Shown here one piece after another: positions 50,426-60,488 of a DNA stretch of 64,000 nucleotides (positions within the stretch are counted from its first letter, which is position 1; every line of letters begins with the position of its first letter). The DNA is from Pseudomonas sp. RIT-562 (GTDB taxonomy: Bacteria > Pseudomonadota > Gammaproteobacteria > Pseudomonadales > Pseudomonadaceae). Under the pieces are notes generated by a model that was not told the origin of the DNA, ran no database searches, and saw nothing but the letters and a program-made list of their open reading frames with translations. A program made the position numbers and the translations under genes. The stretch covers positions 62,001-126,000 of the forward strand of contig NZ_JAPJIV010000007.1 in NCBI RefSeq assembly GCF_026241895.1, in the 5' to 3' direction.

Positions 50426-52480
50426 TCAGACGATGCCCAGTACCTTGAACACGAACGCGTACTCCAGCGCCACGTCACGCAAGCCCTGGTAACGCCCGCT
50501 CATCCCGCCATGCCCGGCACCCAGTTCGGTCTTGAGCAGTAACGGATTGGTGTCGGTCTTGGTTGCGCGCAACTTGGCGACCCACTTCGCCGCCTCCCAA
50601 TACTGCACGCGGCTGTCGTTGTAGCCGGCAATCACCAGGGTTGCCGGATAAGCCTGGGCGCTGACGTTTTCGTAAGGAGCGTAAGCCTTGATGCGCTCAT
50701 ACACCTCTGGATCCTCGGGATTGCCCCACTCGTCGTACTCGGTGACGGTCAATGGCAGGTCCGGATCGAGCATGGTGTTGAGCACGTCGACGAACGGCAC
50801 TTCAGCAATGGCCGCGCCGAACAGCTCGGGCCGCTGGTTGAGCACCGCGCCGATCAACAGGCCGCCGGCACTGCCGCCGCTAATTGCCAGCTGCGGGGCG
50901 GTGGTGTAGCCGTTGGCGATCAGGTGCTCGGCGCAGGCGATGAAGTCGCTGAAGGTGTTGTGCTTGTGCTCCTGCTTGCCGGCGCGGTACCAGGCTTCGC
51001 CGAGTTCGCCGCCGCCACGCACGTGGGCAATGGCGAACGCGACCCCGCGATCCAGCAGGCTCAGGCGCGCGTGGGAGAACCACGGATCGAGGCTTTCGCC
51101 GTAGGCACCGTAGCCGTACAGATACAGCGGGGTCGGCTGACCCAGGGCCTCGCGCTTGACCACCAGGCTGATCGGCACCTGCGTACCGTCAGGTGCCGTT
51201 GCCCACAGGCGCTGGCTGACGTAGGCATCGGCGTCGAACGGGCCGAGCACCGGGGTTTGCTTGAGCACCTTCTGTTCGCCCGTGGCGAGGTCGAGCTGGC
51301 GGATCTGCGCCGGCCGGTTCAACGCTTCGTAGCGCAGGCGGATGCGCTCGCTGGCGAACTCCAGGCTGTTCTGCACGTGAAGGCTGTAGGCCGCATCGGG
51401 CAACTGCACGCGGTAGCTGGGCAGGTCCTGCGGATGCACTTCAATCACCGGCAGGCCGCCGACTCGCAGGCTCAGGGTCAAGGCCCCGGCATTGAGGCTC
51501 ATGCCATCGAGCATGGTCAGGTGGCTATGGGGGATCAGGTTCTGCCACTGTTCCTCGGTCGGGGCCACACCCGTATCGTCAGCGTGGTACAGGGCGAAGT
51601 TGATGCCGTCGCGGTTGGTGCGGATAAACCAGCTCCACTGGCCATCCAGCGCGCCGTGGTCGACGTCATATTCATGGCCTTCCCGGCGCGGCGCAACGCA
51701 GGTAAAGCTTTGTTGAGGCTGCGCGGCATCGAGTACCCAGACTTCGCTGGTGGTCTTGCTGCCCAGCGCGAGCAGCAGTTGCAGCTCGGAACTGGAGCGG
51801 TAGCAATGCAGGAAGAAACGTCCGTCCGGTTCATGAAACACTTCTTCGGCCGCCGTTCCATCCAGACGATAGCGGTACAGCTTGTGCGGGCGATGGGTGT
51901 CGTCGAGCTCGCCGAAGAACAGCGTCAGGCTGTCGTTGGCCCAGGTCATGCTGCCGTCGCAGTCCTCGAACTCCAGTTCGCTGACGCGGCCGTTGGACAA
52001 TTCCTTGACGAACAGCGTGTAGATCTCGTCGCCGGTGGAATCGATGCTGTAGGCCAGGCGCTGATGGTCCGGGCTGATGCTGAACGCACCCAGGGAAAAG
52101 AAGCCGCCCTTGGCCAGTGCGTTAGGGTCCAGCAGCAACTGTTCCTGGCTCTCGTCGAGCTCCAGGCTGTCATCGGCCGGGCGCGGGCAACGGTAGTGAC
52201 GCGCATACTCATCACCGGCGGTGGTGCGGGTGTAGTACAGGTATGGCCCCCAGGGGGAGGGCAGGGACAAGTCGGTCTCGAGAATCCGGCCCTTGATCTC
52301 CTCGAACAGGGCTTCACGCAGGCCGGCCTGATCGGCGGTCTGAGTTTCCTGATAATGGTTTTCAGCCTTCAGATAGTCGAGCACCGGGCCAGTATCGCGC
52401 TCCTGCAGCCAGGCATACGGGTCTGGACCTTCAGCCCTGTGGGCAATGGGTGCGGCGTGAATGTTGGCGGATGGGGGCAT
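50426..52480 (-). CDS. ptrB: Oligopeptidase B (S9 family serine peptidase)
   Basis: 684 residues: N-terminal seven-bladed propeller (about 70-400) and a C-terminal alpha/beta hydrolase domain. The nucleophile lies in GGSAGGLLIGAVLNQRPELF near 525-545, followed by the catalytic His in GAGHGGMSGRYQGLRD close to the end. Cleaves after Arg or Lys in short peptides, cytoplasmic. It starts at 52480 behind TCGAGAGCCCTTC. The opposite strand carries a long open frame that is only a shadow. Confidence 0.93.
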   Translation of the reverse strand: MPPSANIHAAPIAHRAEGPDPYAWLQERDTGPVLDYLKAENHYQETQTADQAGLREALFEEIKGRILETDLSLPSPWGPYLYYTRTTAGDEYARHYRCPRPADDSLELDESQEQLLLDPNALAKGGFFSLGAFSISPDHQRLAYSIDSTGDEIYTLFVKELSNGRVSELEFEDCDGSMTWANDSLTLFFGELDDTHRPHKLYRYRLDGTAAEEVFHEPDGRFFLHCYRSSSELQLLLALGSKTTSEVWVLDAAQPQQSFTCVAPRREGHEYDVDHGALDGQWSWFIRTNRDGINFALYHADDTGVAPTEEQWQNLIPHSHLTMLDGMSLNAGALTLSLRVGGLPVIEVHPQDLPSYRVQLPDAAYSLHVQNSLEFASERIRLRYEALNRPAQIRQLDLATGEQKVLKQTPVLGPFDADAYVSQRLWATAPDGTQVPISLVVKREALGQPTPLYLYGYGAYGESLDPWFSHARLSLLDRGVAFAIAHVRGGGELGEAWYRAGKQEHKHNTFSDFIACAEHLIANGYTTAPQLAISGGSAGGLLIGAVLNQRPELFGAAIAEVPFVDVLNTMLDPDLPLTVTEYDEWGNPEDPEVYERIKAYAPYENVSAQAYPATLVIAGYNDSRVQYWEAAKWVAKLRATKTDTNPLLLKTELGAGHGGMSGRYQGLRDVALEYAFVFKVLGIV

Positions 52481-52527
52481 GAAGGGCTCTCGAACGATGT
52501 ACGAAAAAGGGATTAGCGCTAAACGCT

Positions 52528-52619
52528 CTGTAGGAGTGAGCCTGCTCGCGATGACGTCGGCACATTCAACATCGGTGTTGTCTGGTCATACGCCATCGCG
52601 AGCAGGCTCGCTCCTACAG
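52528..52619. repeat. Paired REP hairpin
   Basis: CTGTAGGAGTGAGCCTGCTC... and its reverse complement flank a 40-bp loop in the divergent gap before the membrane-protein gene at 52702. Confidence 0.9.
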
Positions 52620-52701
52620 GGTCAGTGCCTGCCCGATGGTATTGGGACAAGCCTGGCGTGCGAAAAGTCGTTACTATAAGCGTCTATTTGCCTGCCTTGC
52701 C

Positions 52702-53199
52702 ATGGACACCATGACCGAGAACGACTATCTGATCGCCTGGGGCCTCTACGCCTTTGCCGCTTTGGGCTGCCTGCTGGTGTGGTTGCGCCTGACTTCCTGG
52801 ATGTGGCGCTGGTTGCGCGAGCCGCTGCGTCTACTGGTGGCCGTGTTGCTGTTCGCCCCGACCATGGTTGACCCTGTAAAGGAAAAAGTCGCCCCGGCTA
52901 TCGCCATTACTGCCCTCGACCTGCTGTTCAAAGTGGGCAACAACGCCTTTCGAGCGATTTCCGAACTGTTGATGTACGGAATGTTCGTCTTTGGCGCCTA
53001 TCTGGTCTTTGTCGCCATCCGTTTTGCCAGGGAACGCTCCGCCAAGGCCCGCAAGGCGCAGGCTGATGCAGCCCAGGCTGCCCTGCGGGCCGACGAGCCT
53101 GAAGAAGATCAACTGTTCGGTGGAGCCGGCGATGATCGTTATGGCCGCCCACCTGTGCCGAGCAACCCTCAGCGTCTGCGGGTCGAACCCCGTCTGTAA
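52702..53199 (+). CDS. Membrane protein of unknown function
   Basis: About 165 residues. Three hydrophobic segments are visible ([55 protein letters not shown]), then a charged C-terminal tail ([16 protein letters not shown]). Two in-frame starts, 52702 and 52711, are possible and neither has a strong ribosome site. It precedes a class II amidotransferase gene by 32 bp, probably one operon with the DUF2937 gene after it. Confidence 0.8.
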   Translation: MDTMTENDYLIAWGLYAFAALGCLLVWLRLTSWMWRWLREPLRLLVAVLLFAPTMVDPVKEKVAPAIAITALDLLFKVGNNAFRAISELLMYGMFVFGAYLVFVAIRFARERSAKARKAQADAAQAALRADEPEEDQLFGGAGDDRYGRPPVPSNPQRLRVEPRL

Positions 53200-53231
53200 G
53201 CTTGCCCCAGCCTTTCATCGAGAGTCCGAGC

Positions 53232-54008
53232 ATGTGTGAGTTATTGGGCATGAGCGCCAATGTCCCGACCGATATCGTGTTCAGCTTTACCGGGCTGATG
53301 CAGCGCGGCGGGCGTACCGGCCCGCACCGTGACGGCTGGGGCATCGCCTTTTATGAAGGGCGTGGATTGCGCCTGTTCCAGGACCCGGCCGCCAGCTGTG
53401 AGTCCGAGGTCGCCAACCTGGTGCAGCGTTATCCGATCAAGAGCGAAGTCGTGATCGGGCACATCCGCCAGGCCAACGTCGGCAAGGTCTGCCTGTCCAA
53501 TACTCATCCGTTCGTCCGTGAATTGTGGGGGCGCAACTGGTGTTTCGCGCACAACGGCCAACTGGCGGATTTCCAGCCAATCACCAGTTTCTATCGCCCG
53601 GTGGGCGATACTGACAGCGAAGCGGCATTCTGCGACCTGCTCAACCGGGTGCGCGCGGCATTTCCGGAGCCGGTTGAGGTTGAAGAACTGCTGCCCGACC
53701 TGGTCGCCGCCTGCGCTGAATACCGCAGCAAGGGCGTATTCAACTGCCTGCTCAGCGACGGCGACTGGCTGTTCTGCTATTGCTCGACCAAACTGGCCCA
53801 GATTACCCGCCGAGCCCCATTCGGACCGGCGCGGCTGAAAGATGTCGATGTGATAGTCGACTTCCAGGCCGAAACCACGCCCAATGACGTGGTCACGGTG
53901 ATCGCTACCGAACCGCTCACCGAAAACGAAACCTGGACCCGCTACGAACCGGGCCAGTGGAGCCTGTGGCGACGCGGTGAATGCGTCAGCCAGGGCAAGA
54001 CCGCATAA
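53232..54008 (+). CDS. Class II glutamine amidotransferase, YafJ-like
   Basis: 258 residues. The nucleophile is Cys2 ([14 protein letters not shown]), exposed by removal of the initiator Met. [19 protein letters not shown] near 28-46 and [11 protein letters not shown] near 100-110 are the Ntn-hydrolase substrate motifs. Homologues hydrolyse gamma-glutamyl compounds; the natural substrate is not established. I chose ATG 53232 because it leaves Cys at position 2. Twelve bases upstream of the DUF2937 gene. Confidence 0.92.
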   Translation: MCELLGMSANVPTDIVFSFTGLMQRGGRTGPHRDGWGIAFYEGRGLRLFQDPAASCESEVANLVQRYPIKSEVVIGHIRQANVGKVCLSNTHPFVRELWGRNWCFAHNGQLADFQPITSFYRPVGDTDSEAAFCDLLNRVRAAFPEPVEVEELLPDLVAACAEYRSKGVFNCLLSDGDWLFCYCSTKLAQITRRAPFGPARLKDVDVIVDFQAETTPNDVVTVIATEPLTENETWTRYEPGQWSLWRRGECVSQGKTA

Positions 54009-54019
54009 GGATCTTCCCG

Positions 54020-54562
54020 ATGTTGCTCAGTTATCTAAGGCTGGTGTTGTTCGCGGCGGGCCTGTTGATCGGGGTGCAGGTGCCAGGGTTCATCAATGAT
54101 TATGCCAAGCGGGTCGAGGCGCATCTGATTGAAGCCCAGACCAGCCTCAGCGGCTTCCAAGGCACCGCCAATCAGTTCTTCAAGGGCGACATGCAGGCCC
54201 TGGTGGCACATTACCGCGCCAGCGAAGACCCGATTTTCCGCAGCGATGCCGACAGCCTGAGCACACTGCTCACCCGCCAACTGGCGCTCGATAAACAATT
54301 CCAGGCCATGCAGGGCCCGTGGTACATCCGTGTGCTGCAAGTCGCCCTGGCCGCTGATCCGGACATTCGCAAGGAAACCTGGAACGGCTACAGCTACCAG
54401 ATTCTGTTGACCCCGGAAGCGATGATCTGGGGCATGAGTGGCGCCTTGCTGCTGTCGTTCGGCATCGAGTGCCTGTTCCGGTTGATCGATTGGGTGGTGC
54501 TGGGCGGCAAGCGCCTGCGCCAGAGCCGGCCGATTGAAGACCGGGATGTGCGCGGGCTCTGA
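54020..54562 (+). CDS. DUF2937 family protein
   Basis: 180 residues. An N-terminal hydrophobic helix (LLSYLRLVLFAAGLLIGVQVPGF) is followed by a long helical periplasmic stretch (about 25-120) and a second membrane helix near 133-155 (MIWGMSGALLLSFGIECLFRLIDWVVLGG). Named only by the family; function unknown. ATG 54020 behind AAGGATCTTCCCG, 11 bp after the amidotransferase gene. Confidence 0.85.
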   Translation: MLLSYLRLVLFAAGLLIGVQVPGFINDYAKRVEAHLIEAQTSLSGFQGTANQFFKGDMQALVAHYRASEDPIFRSDADSLSTLLTRQLALDKQFQAMQGPWYIRVLQVALAADPDIRKETWNGYSYQILLTPEAMIWGMSGALLLSFGIECLFRLIDWVVLGGKRLRQSRPIEDRDVRGL

Positions 54563-54620
54563 GATCTTTTGATTTTGATTTTTTCGGGCCAAACTCAATA
54601 AACAATCAGGAGTGTTCCCC

Positions 54621-55373
54621 ATGACCCGCCTGCTATTGAATTGCGACATCGGCGAAAGCTTCGGCAACTGGACCATGGGCCTGGATGCCGAGGTCATGCC
54701 CGTGATCGACTGCGCCAACATCGCCTGTGGTTTCCATGCCGGTGACCCCAGCATCATGCGCAAGACGGTCAGCCTGGCCTTGAGTCATGGCGTGCAGATC
54801 GGTGCCCATCCGGCCTATCAGGACCTGGTGGGTTTCGGTCGCCGATCCATGACCTACAGCGCCCAGGAACTGCAGGACATCCTGCATTACCAGATCGGCG
54901 CACTGGATGGCGTGTGCCGCGCCCAGGGTGGGCGGGTAAGTTACGTCAAACCCCACGGCGCGATGTACAACGACATGATGGCCAACCCCGCGCAACTGCG
55001 CGCAGTGCTGCAGGCAGTGGCCGCCTATGACCGCACCTTGCCCCTGATGCTGATGGCCACCCGCGACAACAGCGCCGCCCAGCAACTGGGTGATGAATAC
55101 GGCATCACGCTGTGGTTCGAAGCGTTCGCCGACCGCGCCTACGACAGCGCTGGCAGGCTGGTTTCGCGACAACTGCCTGGCGCCGTGCACCATGATCCGC
55201 AAACAATCATCGAGCAGGCCCTGACCATCGCCCGCGGCGCACCGCTCACCGCCAGCGATGGCAGCGCCCTGCACTTGCAGGCCAATACCCTGTGCGTACA
55301 TGGCGACAACAGCAGTTCGGTGGCCGCCGTGCGACGCATTCGTGAGGCCCTCGATCAGCAGAGTGCGTCGTGA
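54621..55373 (+). CDS. pxpA: 5-oxoprolinase subunit A
   Basis: 250 residues of the LamB/YcsF family. The start [14 protein letters not shown], the [12 protein letters not shown] motif near 38-49 and [20 protein letters not shown] near 62-81 are diagnostic. With PxpB and PxpC it cleaves pyroglutamate (5-oxoproline) to glutamate using ATP. ATG 54621 is preceded by CAGGAG. First gene of a tightly overlapping pxpABC operon. Confidence 0.95.
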   Translation: MTRLLLNCDIGESFGNWTMGLDAEVMPVIDCANIACGFHAGDPSIMRKTVSLALSHGVQIGAHPAYQDLVGFGRRSMTYSAQELQDILHYQIGALDGVCRAQGGRVSYVKPHGAMYNDMMANPAQLRAVLQAVAAYDRTLPLMLMATRDNSAAQQLGDEYGITLWFEAFADRAYDSAGRLVSRQLPGAVHHDPQTIIEQALTIARGAPLTASDGSALHLQANTLCVHGDNSSSVAAVRRIREALDQQSAS

Positions 55374-56074
55374 AACTGCGAGTCGAAGTGGTGGCGCTGG
55401 ACTGCCTGATGGTGCGGTTGTTCGACGAGATCGCCGAGGCCAACATGCCGTGGATGCTCGCGGCCAGTGAAAGCCTGCGCTCGGCGTTCGCCGGGCAGCT
55501 TATCGACCTGGTGCCTTCCTACACCACCCTGATGGTGCATTACGACCTGACCACTATGAGCCCGGCGCAGGCCCGGGAACTGATCGGCGCTGCCTTGATC
55601 GATCTGTCGCCGAACGCTCGCGACACCGGCGTCTGTCATGTGCTGCCGGTCTGGTATGACCCAAGCGTGGGCCCGGAATTGAGCCTGTTGTCCCGGCGCA
55701 GCGGTTTGTCGGTGCAGGAGGTGATCCGCCGCCACAGCGAGCACACGTATCAAGTGTTTGCCCTGGGCTTTGCTCCGGGGTTTGCCTTCATGGGCCTGGT
55801 GGATGAAGTGCTGGCGGCACCACGCCTGAACACTCCGCGCAAAAAAGTCGCGGCTGGTAGCGTCGGCATTGCCGAGCGGCAGACCGCAGCGTACCCGGTG
55901 GTGTCACCGGGAGGCTGGAACCTCATCGGGCGTACGCCGGCCAGGCTGTTCGACCGCGATCGCGACGGCTACAGCCTGATGCAACCGGGTGATACGGTGC
56001 GCTTCGAAGCGGTGGCGCATGCCGAGTTCATCAACCTGGGCGGCGATGACACGCCCCTGGAGGTCCAGGCATGA
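55370..56074 (+). CDS. pxpB: 5-oxoprolinase subunit B
   Basis: 234 residues of the KipI/AHS1 family. Contains [26 protein letters not shown] sequence (split here near 123-145) and [12 protein letters not shown] near 182-193, both hallmark segments. The GTG start overlaps the pxpA stop (GTGA) and its own stop overlaps the pxpC ATG (ATGA), so the three subunits are translationally coupled. Confidence 0.94.
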   Translation: MKLRVEVVALDCLMVRLFDEIAEANMPWMLAASESLRSAFAGQLIDLVPSYTTLMVHYDLTTMSPAQARELIGAALIDLSPNARDTGVCHVLPVWYDPSVGPELSLLSRRSGLSVQEVIRRHSEHTYQVFALGFAPGFAFMGLVDEVLAAPRLNTPRKKVAAGSVGIAERQTAAYPVVSPGGWNLIGRTPARLFDRDRDGYSLMQPGDTVRFEAVAHAEFINLGGDDTPLEVQA

Positions 56075-56997
56075 GCCGTTTGATGATCGACGCGAGCACT
56101 CCGCTGTGTCTGTTGCAGGATGCCGGCAGGTTCGGCGTGCGGCATCTGGGTGTCACCCAGGGCGGCGGCCTGGATTGGTGTTCGATGTCCTGGGCCAACT
56201 GGTTGCTGGGCAACGATCTGGATGCGCCAGTGGTTGAAGTCACCCTGGGCGGGTTTGCCCTGGTGGCCGAGGCTGATTGCGTGCTCGCGCTGGCGGGGGC
56301 GGATCTGGGGGCACAGGTCGACGGCCAGCCCCTGTCGCCGTGGCGCAGTTTCCGTTTGCACAAGGGCCAGCGCTTGCAGTTGACCCAGCCAGTGCTGGGC
56401 GCGCGCGCCTACCTCGCGGCCCCTGGCGGTTTTGCTGCGCCGAAGGTCCTGGGCAGTTGTTCCACGGTGGTCCGTGAGGCGCTCGGCGGGGTGGATGGGT
56501 TGGGCAGGGCGCTGGCCCAAGGCGATTCGCTGAGCTGCCAGGGCAGTTCCTTGATGTTGCTGCGTGAGCTGCCTGCCAGACAACGACCGGACTTTAGCGA
56601 CAGCAGGCCGCTGGACCTGGTGCTCGGCGCACAGATCGGGCAGTTCAGCGGGCAGAGCTCATTCGATGCGTTCAACTGCGCCTGGACACTCGACAGTCGC
56701 GCGGACCGCATGGGCATCCGGCTGCTCGGAACGCCCCTGGAGTACCAGGGCAAGCCGATGATTTCCGAAGGGATACCGCTGGGCGCGGTGCAGGTGCCGC
56801 CGGATGGGCAACCGATCGTGTTGCTCAATGACCGGCAGACGATTGGCGGCTATCCGCGGCTTGGGGCGTTGACGCCGCTGGCGTTGGCCCGGTTGGCGCA
56901 ATGCCTGCCAGGTGCACAGGTGCGGTTGCGGCCGGTGGTGCAGGATGTGGCGCATCGTGAGCAGGTTGGATATTTGCAGCGGTTTCGAAATAGCTAA
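56071..56997 (+). CDS. pxpC: 5-oxoprolinase subunit C
   Basis: 308 residues of the KipA/AHS2 family (biotin-dependent carboxyltransferase-like fold). Diagnostic LLQDAGRFGVRHLGVTQGG (about 11-29) and FDAFNCAWTLDSRADRMGIR-type segment near 200-220, ending with LNDRQTIGGYPRLG near 251-264. Completes the 5-oxoprolinase complex. ATG overlaps pxpB. Confidence 0.94.
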   Translation: MSRLMIDASTPLCLLQDAGRFGVRHLGVTQGGGLDWCSMSWANWLLGNDLDAPVVEVTLGGFALVAEADCVLALAGADLGAQVDGQPLSPWRSFRLHKGQRLQLTQPVLGARAYLAAPGGFAAPKVLGSCSTVVREALGGVDGLGRALAQGDSLSCQGSSLMLLRELPARQRPDFSDSRPLDLVLGAQIGQFSGQSSFDAFNCAWTLDSRADRMGIRLLGTPLEYQGKPMISEGIPLGAVQVPPDGQPIVLLNDRQTIGGYPRLGALTPLALARLAQCLPGAQVRLRPVVQDVAHREQVGYLQRFRNS

Positions 56998-56999
56998 AA

Positions 57000-57062
57000 G
57001 CTTCGCGAGCAGGCTCACATCCTACAGGATGTCTTGTAGGAGTGAGCCTGCTCGCGATGAAG
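57000..57062. repeat. Paired REP hairpin
   Basis: CTTCGCGAGCAGGCTCACAT and its near reverse complement meet almost directly, forming a 25-bp-stem hairpin between convergent genes. Confidence 0.88.
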
Positions 57063-57080
57063 CCTTCCCGTTAATTCAAC

Positions 57081-58259
57081 TTACTTGGACAAATACCGCA
57101 TCCCTTCCTCCAACCCCCGCAACGTCAACGGGTACATCTGGTCGTCTATCAGGTCCCGAACAATATTGGTCGAGGACGTATAACCCCAAGTGTCCTTCGG
57201 ATAAGGATTGATCCAGATGACCTTCTTGTACTTCTCCATGAACCGCTGCATCCACACATAACCGGCTTCTTCGTTCCAGTGCTCGACGCTGCCCCCGGCC
57301 TGGGTGATTTCGTAGGGCGCCATGGCGGCATCTCCAATAAAGATCACCTTGTAGTCGGCGCCGTACTTGTGGAGCAGGTCCTGGGTCGAAGTGCGCTCGG
57401 ACGTGCGACGCATATTGTTTTTCCACACCGATTCATAAATGAAGTTGTGGAAATAGAAGTACTCCAGGTGCTTGAACTCGGTCTTGCAGGCCGAGAACAG
57501 TTCTTCGCAGATCTTCACGTGGGCGTCCATCGAGCCGCCGATGTCGAACAGCAGCAAGAGCTTGACCGTGTTGCGCCGCTCCGGTCGCATCTGGATATTC
57601 AACAGCCCGGCATCGCGCGCGGTGTGGTCAATGGTGCCGTCGATGTCCAGTTCTTCGGCTGCACCCTGGCGGGCGAATTTGCGCAGCCGGCGCAGCGCGA
57701 CCTTGATGTTGCGGGTACCCAGCTCAACCGAATCGTCGAGGTTCTTGTACTCGCGCTGGTCCCACACCTTTACCGCCTTGCCCTGGCGCTTACCCGCATC
57801 ACCGACGCGAATACCTTCCGGATTGAAGCCACCGGAGCCGAACGGGCTGGTGCCGCCAGTGCCGATCCACTTGTTACCACCGGCGTGACGTTCCTTCTGT
57901 TCTTCGAGACGCTTCTTGAACTCCTCGATCAGCTTGTCCAGGCCGCCGAGGGACTGGATCGCGGCGCGCTCTTCATCCGTCAGCGAGCGTTCGAACTCCT
58001 TGCGCAGCCAATCCTCGGGAATCAATGCCTGCAGGTGGTCATCGAGTTTTTCCAGGCCGTTGAAGTACGCACCGAAGGCTCGGTCAAACTTGTCGAAATG
58101 CTTTTCATCCTTCACCAGGATCGCCCGGGACAAGTAATAAAACTCGTCCATATCGGCGAAAGTCACCCGCTGTTTCAGCGCGTTGATCAGGTCCAGCAGC
58201 TCACGGACCGAGACCGGCACCTTGGCTGCGCGCATTTCATTGAACAGGTTGAGCAGCAT
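57081..58259 (-). CDS. VWA domain protein (CoxE-like), MoxR partner
   Basis: 392 residues. The von Willebrand A domain occupies the C-terminal half, with MIDAS motif LLLFDIGGSMDAHVKIC near 234-250 (DxGxS). The N-terminal half is helical and charged (LEEQKERHAGGNKW). Downstream of and cotranscribed with the MoxR ATPase gene (32 bp apart). MoxR-VWA pairs act as metal-insertion or protein-remodelling chaperones; the client is unknown. Confidence 0.9.
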   Translation of the reverse strand: MLLNLFNEMRAAKVPVSVRELLDLINALKQRVTFADMDEFYYLSRAILVKDEKHFDKFDRAFGAYFNGLEKLDDHLQALIPEDWLRKEFERSLTDEERAAIQSLGGLDKLIEEFKKRLEEQKERHAGGNKWIGTGGTSPFGSGGFNPEGIRVGDAGKRQGKAVKVWDQREYKNLDDSVELGTRNIKVALRRLRKFARQGAAEELDIDGTIDHTARDAGLLNIQMRPERRNTVKLLLLFDIGGSMDAHVKICEELFSACKTEFKHLEYFYFHNFIYESVWKNNMRRTSERTSTQDLLHKYGADYKVIFIGDAAMAPYEITQAGGSVEHWNEEAGYVWMQRFMEKYKKVIWINPYPKDTWGYTSSTNIVRDLIDDQMYPLTLRGLEEGMRYLSK

Positions 58260-58291
58260 GGCTATCGCCCTCTATCTTGTTAAAAGAGGGA

Positions 58292-59137
58292 TCAGCGGGA
58301 GCCGCGACGGCTCATGAACGCCAGGCGCTCCAGCAGCTGCACGTCCTGTTCGTTCTTCACCAGGGCGCCGGCCAGGGGTGGAATGGCCTTGGTCGGGTCG
58401 CGTTCGCGCAGCACCGCTTCGCCAATGTTGTCGGCCATCAGCAGCTTCAGCCAGTCGACCAGTTCCGAAGTCGAAGGCTTCTTCTTCAGGCCCGGCACCT
58501 TGCGCACATCGAAAAACACGTCCAGCGCTTCACTGACCAGGTCCTTCTTGATGTCCGGGTAGTGCACGTCGACGATTTTCTGCAGGGTGGTGCGATCCGG
58601 GAAGGCGATGTAATGGAAGAAGCAGCGGCGCAGGAAGGCGTCCGGCAGCTCTTTCTCGTTGTTGGAAGTAATGATGATGATCGGCCGCTTCTTCGCCTTG
58701 ATGGTCTCGTCGATTTCGTAGACGTAGAACTCCATCTTGTCGAGTTCCTGCAGCAGGTCATTGGGGAACTCGATGTCGGCCTTGTCGATCTCGTCGATCA
58801 GCAGGATCACCCGCTCATCAGACTCGAAAGCCTCCCACAACTTGCCTTTCTTGAGGTAGTTGCGCACGTCGTGGACCTTGTCGGTGCCCAGCTGCGAATC
58901 CCGCAGACGACTGACCGCATCGTATTCGTACAAGCCCTGATGGGCCTTGGTGGTGGACTTGATGTGCCAGGTGATCAGCTTGGCGCCAAAGGATTCGGCC
59001 AGCTGCTCGGCGAGCATGGTCTTGCCGGTACCCGGCTCACCCTTGACCAGCAGCGGCCGCTCCAGGGTGATGGCGGCGTTGACCGCCAGCTTCAGGTCAT
59101 CGGTGGCGACGTAGGCCTGGGTGCCTTCGAACTTCAT
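58292..59137 (-). CDS. MoxR-family AAA+ ATPase
   Basis: 281 residues. Walker A GEPGTGKTMLAEQLAE near 37-52, Walker B VILLIDEIDKADIEFPNDLL near 107-126, sensor 1 PIIIITSNNEKELPDAFLRRC near 149-170 with Arg finger in the following RR. Small stand-alone ATPase that remodels the VWA protein encoded next. ATG 59137 in a divergent gap of 150 bp from the DUF748 gene. Confidence 0.93.
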   Translation of the reverse strand: MKFEGTQAYVATDDLKLAVNAAITLERPLLVKGEPGTGKTMLAEQLAESFGAKLITWHIKSTTKAHQGLYEYDAVSRLRDSQLGTDKVHDVRNYLKKGKLWEAFESDERVILLIDEIDKADIEFPNDLLQELDKMEFYVYEIDETIKAKKRPIIIITSNNEKELPDAFLRRCFFHYIAFPDRTTLQKIVDVHYPDIKKDLVSEALDVFFDVRKVPGLKKKPSTSELVDWLKLLMADNIGEAVLRERDPTKAIPPLAGALVKNEQDVQLLERLAFMSRRGSR

Positions 59138-59284
59138 CTGCTAATCCTCGAACGGTGACGCCGACCTGAGCGAAGCAGGGCGGGACGGGCGAATTAATGG
59201 TAGTGCCCGACTATAACGCGCAGGCCGGTCGACTGTGAACGCAGACGGCTTATTCAGTCTCTGAATGGCGCGTCACATGGTGAC

Positions 59285-60361
59285 TCAGCCCGCGTCCGGC
59301 TTCGGCCGTTCATAACGGGCATTGAATGCCTGGACAAATCCGTTGCGCAAAATCTGCAAAAACGCCTGGAACGCGTTGATATCTTGCCGATGCACGTTGC
59401 CACTGAGTTCTACTCGGGTGGCGAACTGGTTTTTGCCCTGGTTTTTCAGCACAGTTTCCGAGCCGCCAACGATGGCTTCCCAGACCGAGCGGAACAGGCC
59501 TTTGTCCTTGTTTTCCACGTCCTGCTGCCAGTTGAACACGTCGACGTCCTTGAGCAGCGGCTTGATGTAACCGGTGAGTTTGCCCTTGTTGGCTTCGGCC
59601 TCGATGACCACGTCGCCGTGGCCGGCATTGAAGTCGAACTTGCCATAGGCCGAGGCGAAATCATTCATGCGTTTTAATTCGATGTCACGGGCGCGCAGGC
59701 GGAAGTCGAAGTCCTCGAAGTTGCTCAGCGGATCGAAGGTCGCCGTGGTTTCCAACGGTGCATGGCCGAGCAACAGCGCCTTGCCTTCGAAGCGCGCGTC
59801 ACGCTTGCCTTCGGTATCCACCACGTTGGTCAGGTTATAGAGGCTGGCGTTGACCTTGGTGGCGTTCATGTTCACCGGTGGTTTGGAATTGAAATTACGG
59901 AAGGTGATCTTGCCGTCGATGATGCGAATTTCGTTGAAGGTAAAGGGCGCCAGTTTGCTCAGCTGGGCACGCCAGTCGGTGCCTTTACCGGTCTGGGAGT
60001 TCTGCTTGTTGGCGCCACCGTCGACGAAGTTCACTTCAGGGTTGAAGAACTGCACCTCGGCCACGACCGCGTGATCGGACCACAGCGAGTGCCAGCTGAC
60101 GGACAGGTCGATCAACGGCGCATCGACGAAGGGCACCGGCACCTTGCCGTCGACCTTGACGATCTTCAGCCCGTTGATCTTGTAGGCGCCGCGCCACAGC
60201 GCCAGGTCGACGTCGGTGATCTGGCCACGGTAGTCGCCCATGTCGGCGAGTTTCTCGTTCAGGTAGTCGCGCACCATGTAGGGCAGGGCGATGTGCAGTG
60301 CAACCAGCAGCACGACGACCCCGGCAATGATCCATAGCGGCCAACTGTAGCGACGTTTCAT
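59285..60361 (-). CDS. DUF748 domain protein (AsmA-like)
   Basis: 358 residues. One N-terminal membrane helix ([24 protein letters not shown]) anchors a periplasmic beta-rich domain of AsmA/TamB type, with the family-typical [20 protein letters not shown] stretch near 42-62. Proteins of this class are linked to lipid transport or envelope assembly. ATG 60361 with GGAGAATTGTCATC upstream; 80 further open codons overlap the cysK promoter and are rejected. Confidence 0.87.
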   Translation of the reverse strand: MKRRYSWPLWIIAGVVVLLVALHIALPYMVRDYLNEKLADMGDYRGQITDVDLALWRGAYKINGLKIVKVDGKVPVPFVDAPLIDLSVSWHSLWSDHAVVAEVQFFNPEVNFVDGGANKQNSQTGKGTDWRAQLSKLAPFTFNEIRIIDGKITFRNFNSKPPVNMNATKVNASLYNLTNVVDTEGKRDARFEGKALLLGHAPLETTATFDPLSNFEDFDFRLRARDIELKRMNDFASAYGKFDFNAGHGDVVIEAEANKGKLTGYIKPLLKDVDVFNWQQDVENKDKGLFRSVWEAIVGGSETVLKNQGKNQFATRVELSGNVHRQDINAFQAFLQILRNGFVQAFNARYERPKPDAG

Positions 60362-60488
60362 GATGACAATTCTCCGGCGATGTAAAGCCATTGACTGTTG
60401 TTGTAACAGGACGTTCGACCTGACTGGACGACCACGAACAACAGGCTTACCTTGGAGCGCTATTTCAATGCTGTATAAGGACCCAGCC

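Noticed and set aside
50924..52516. 530-codon open frame antisense to ptrB
   Set aside because: It mirrors ptrB across nearly its whole length, has no ribosome site or recognised domain, and long antisense frames are common in high-GC DNA.
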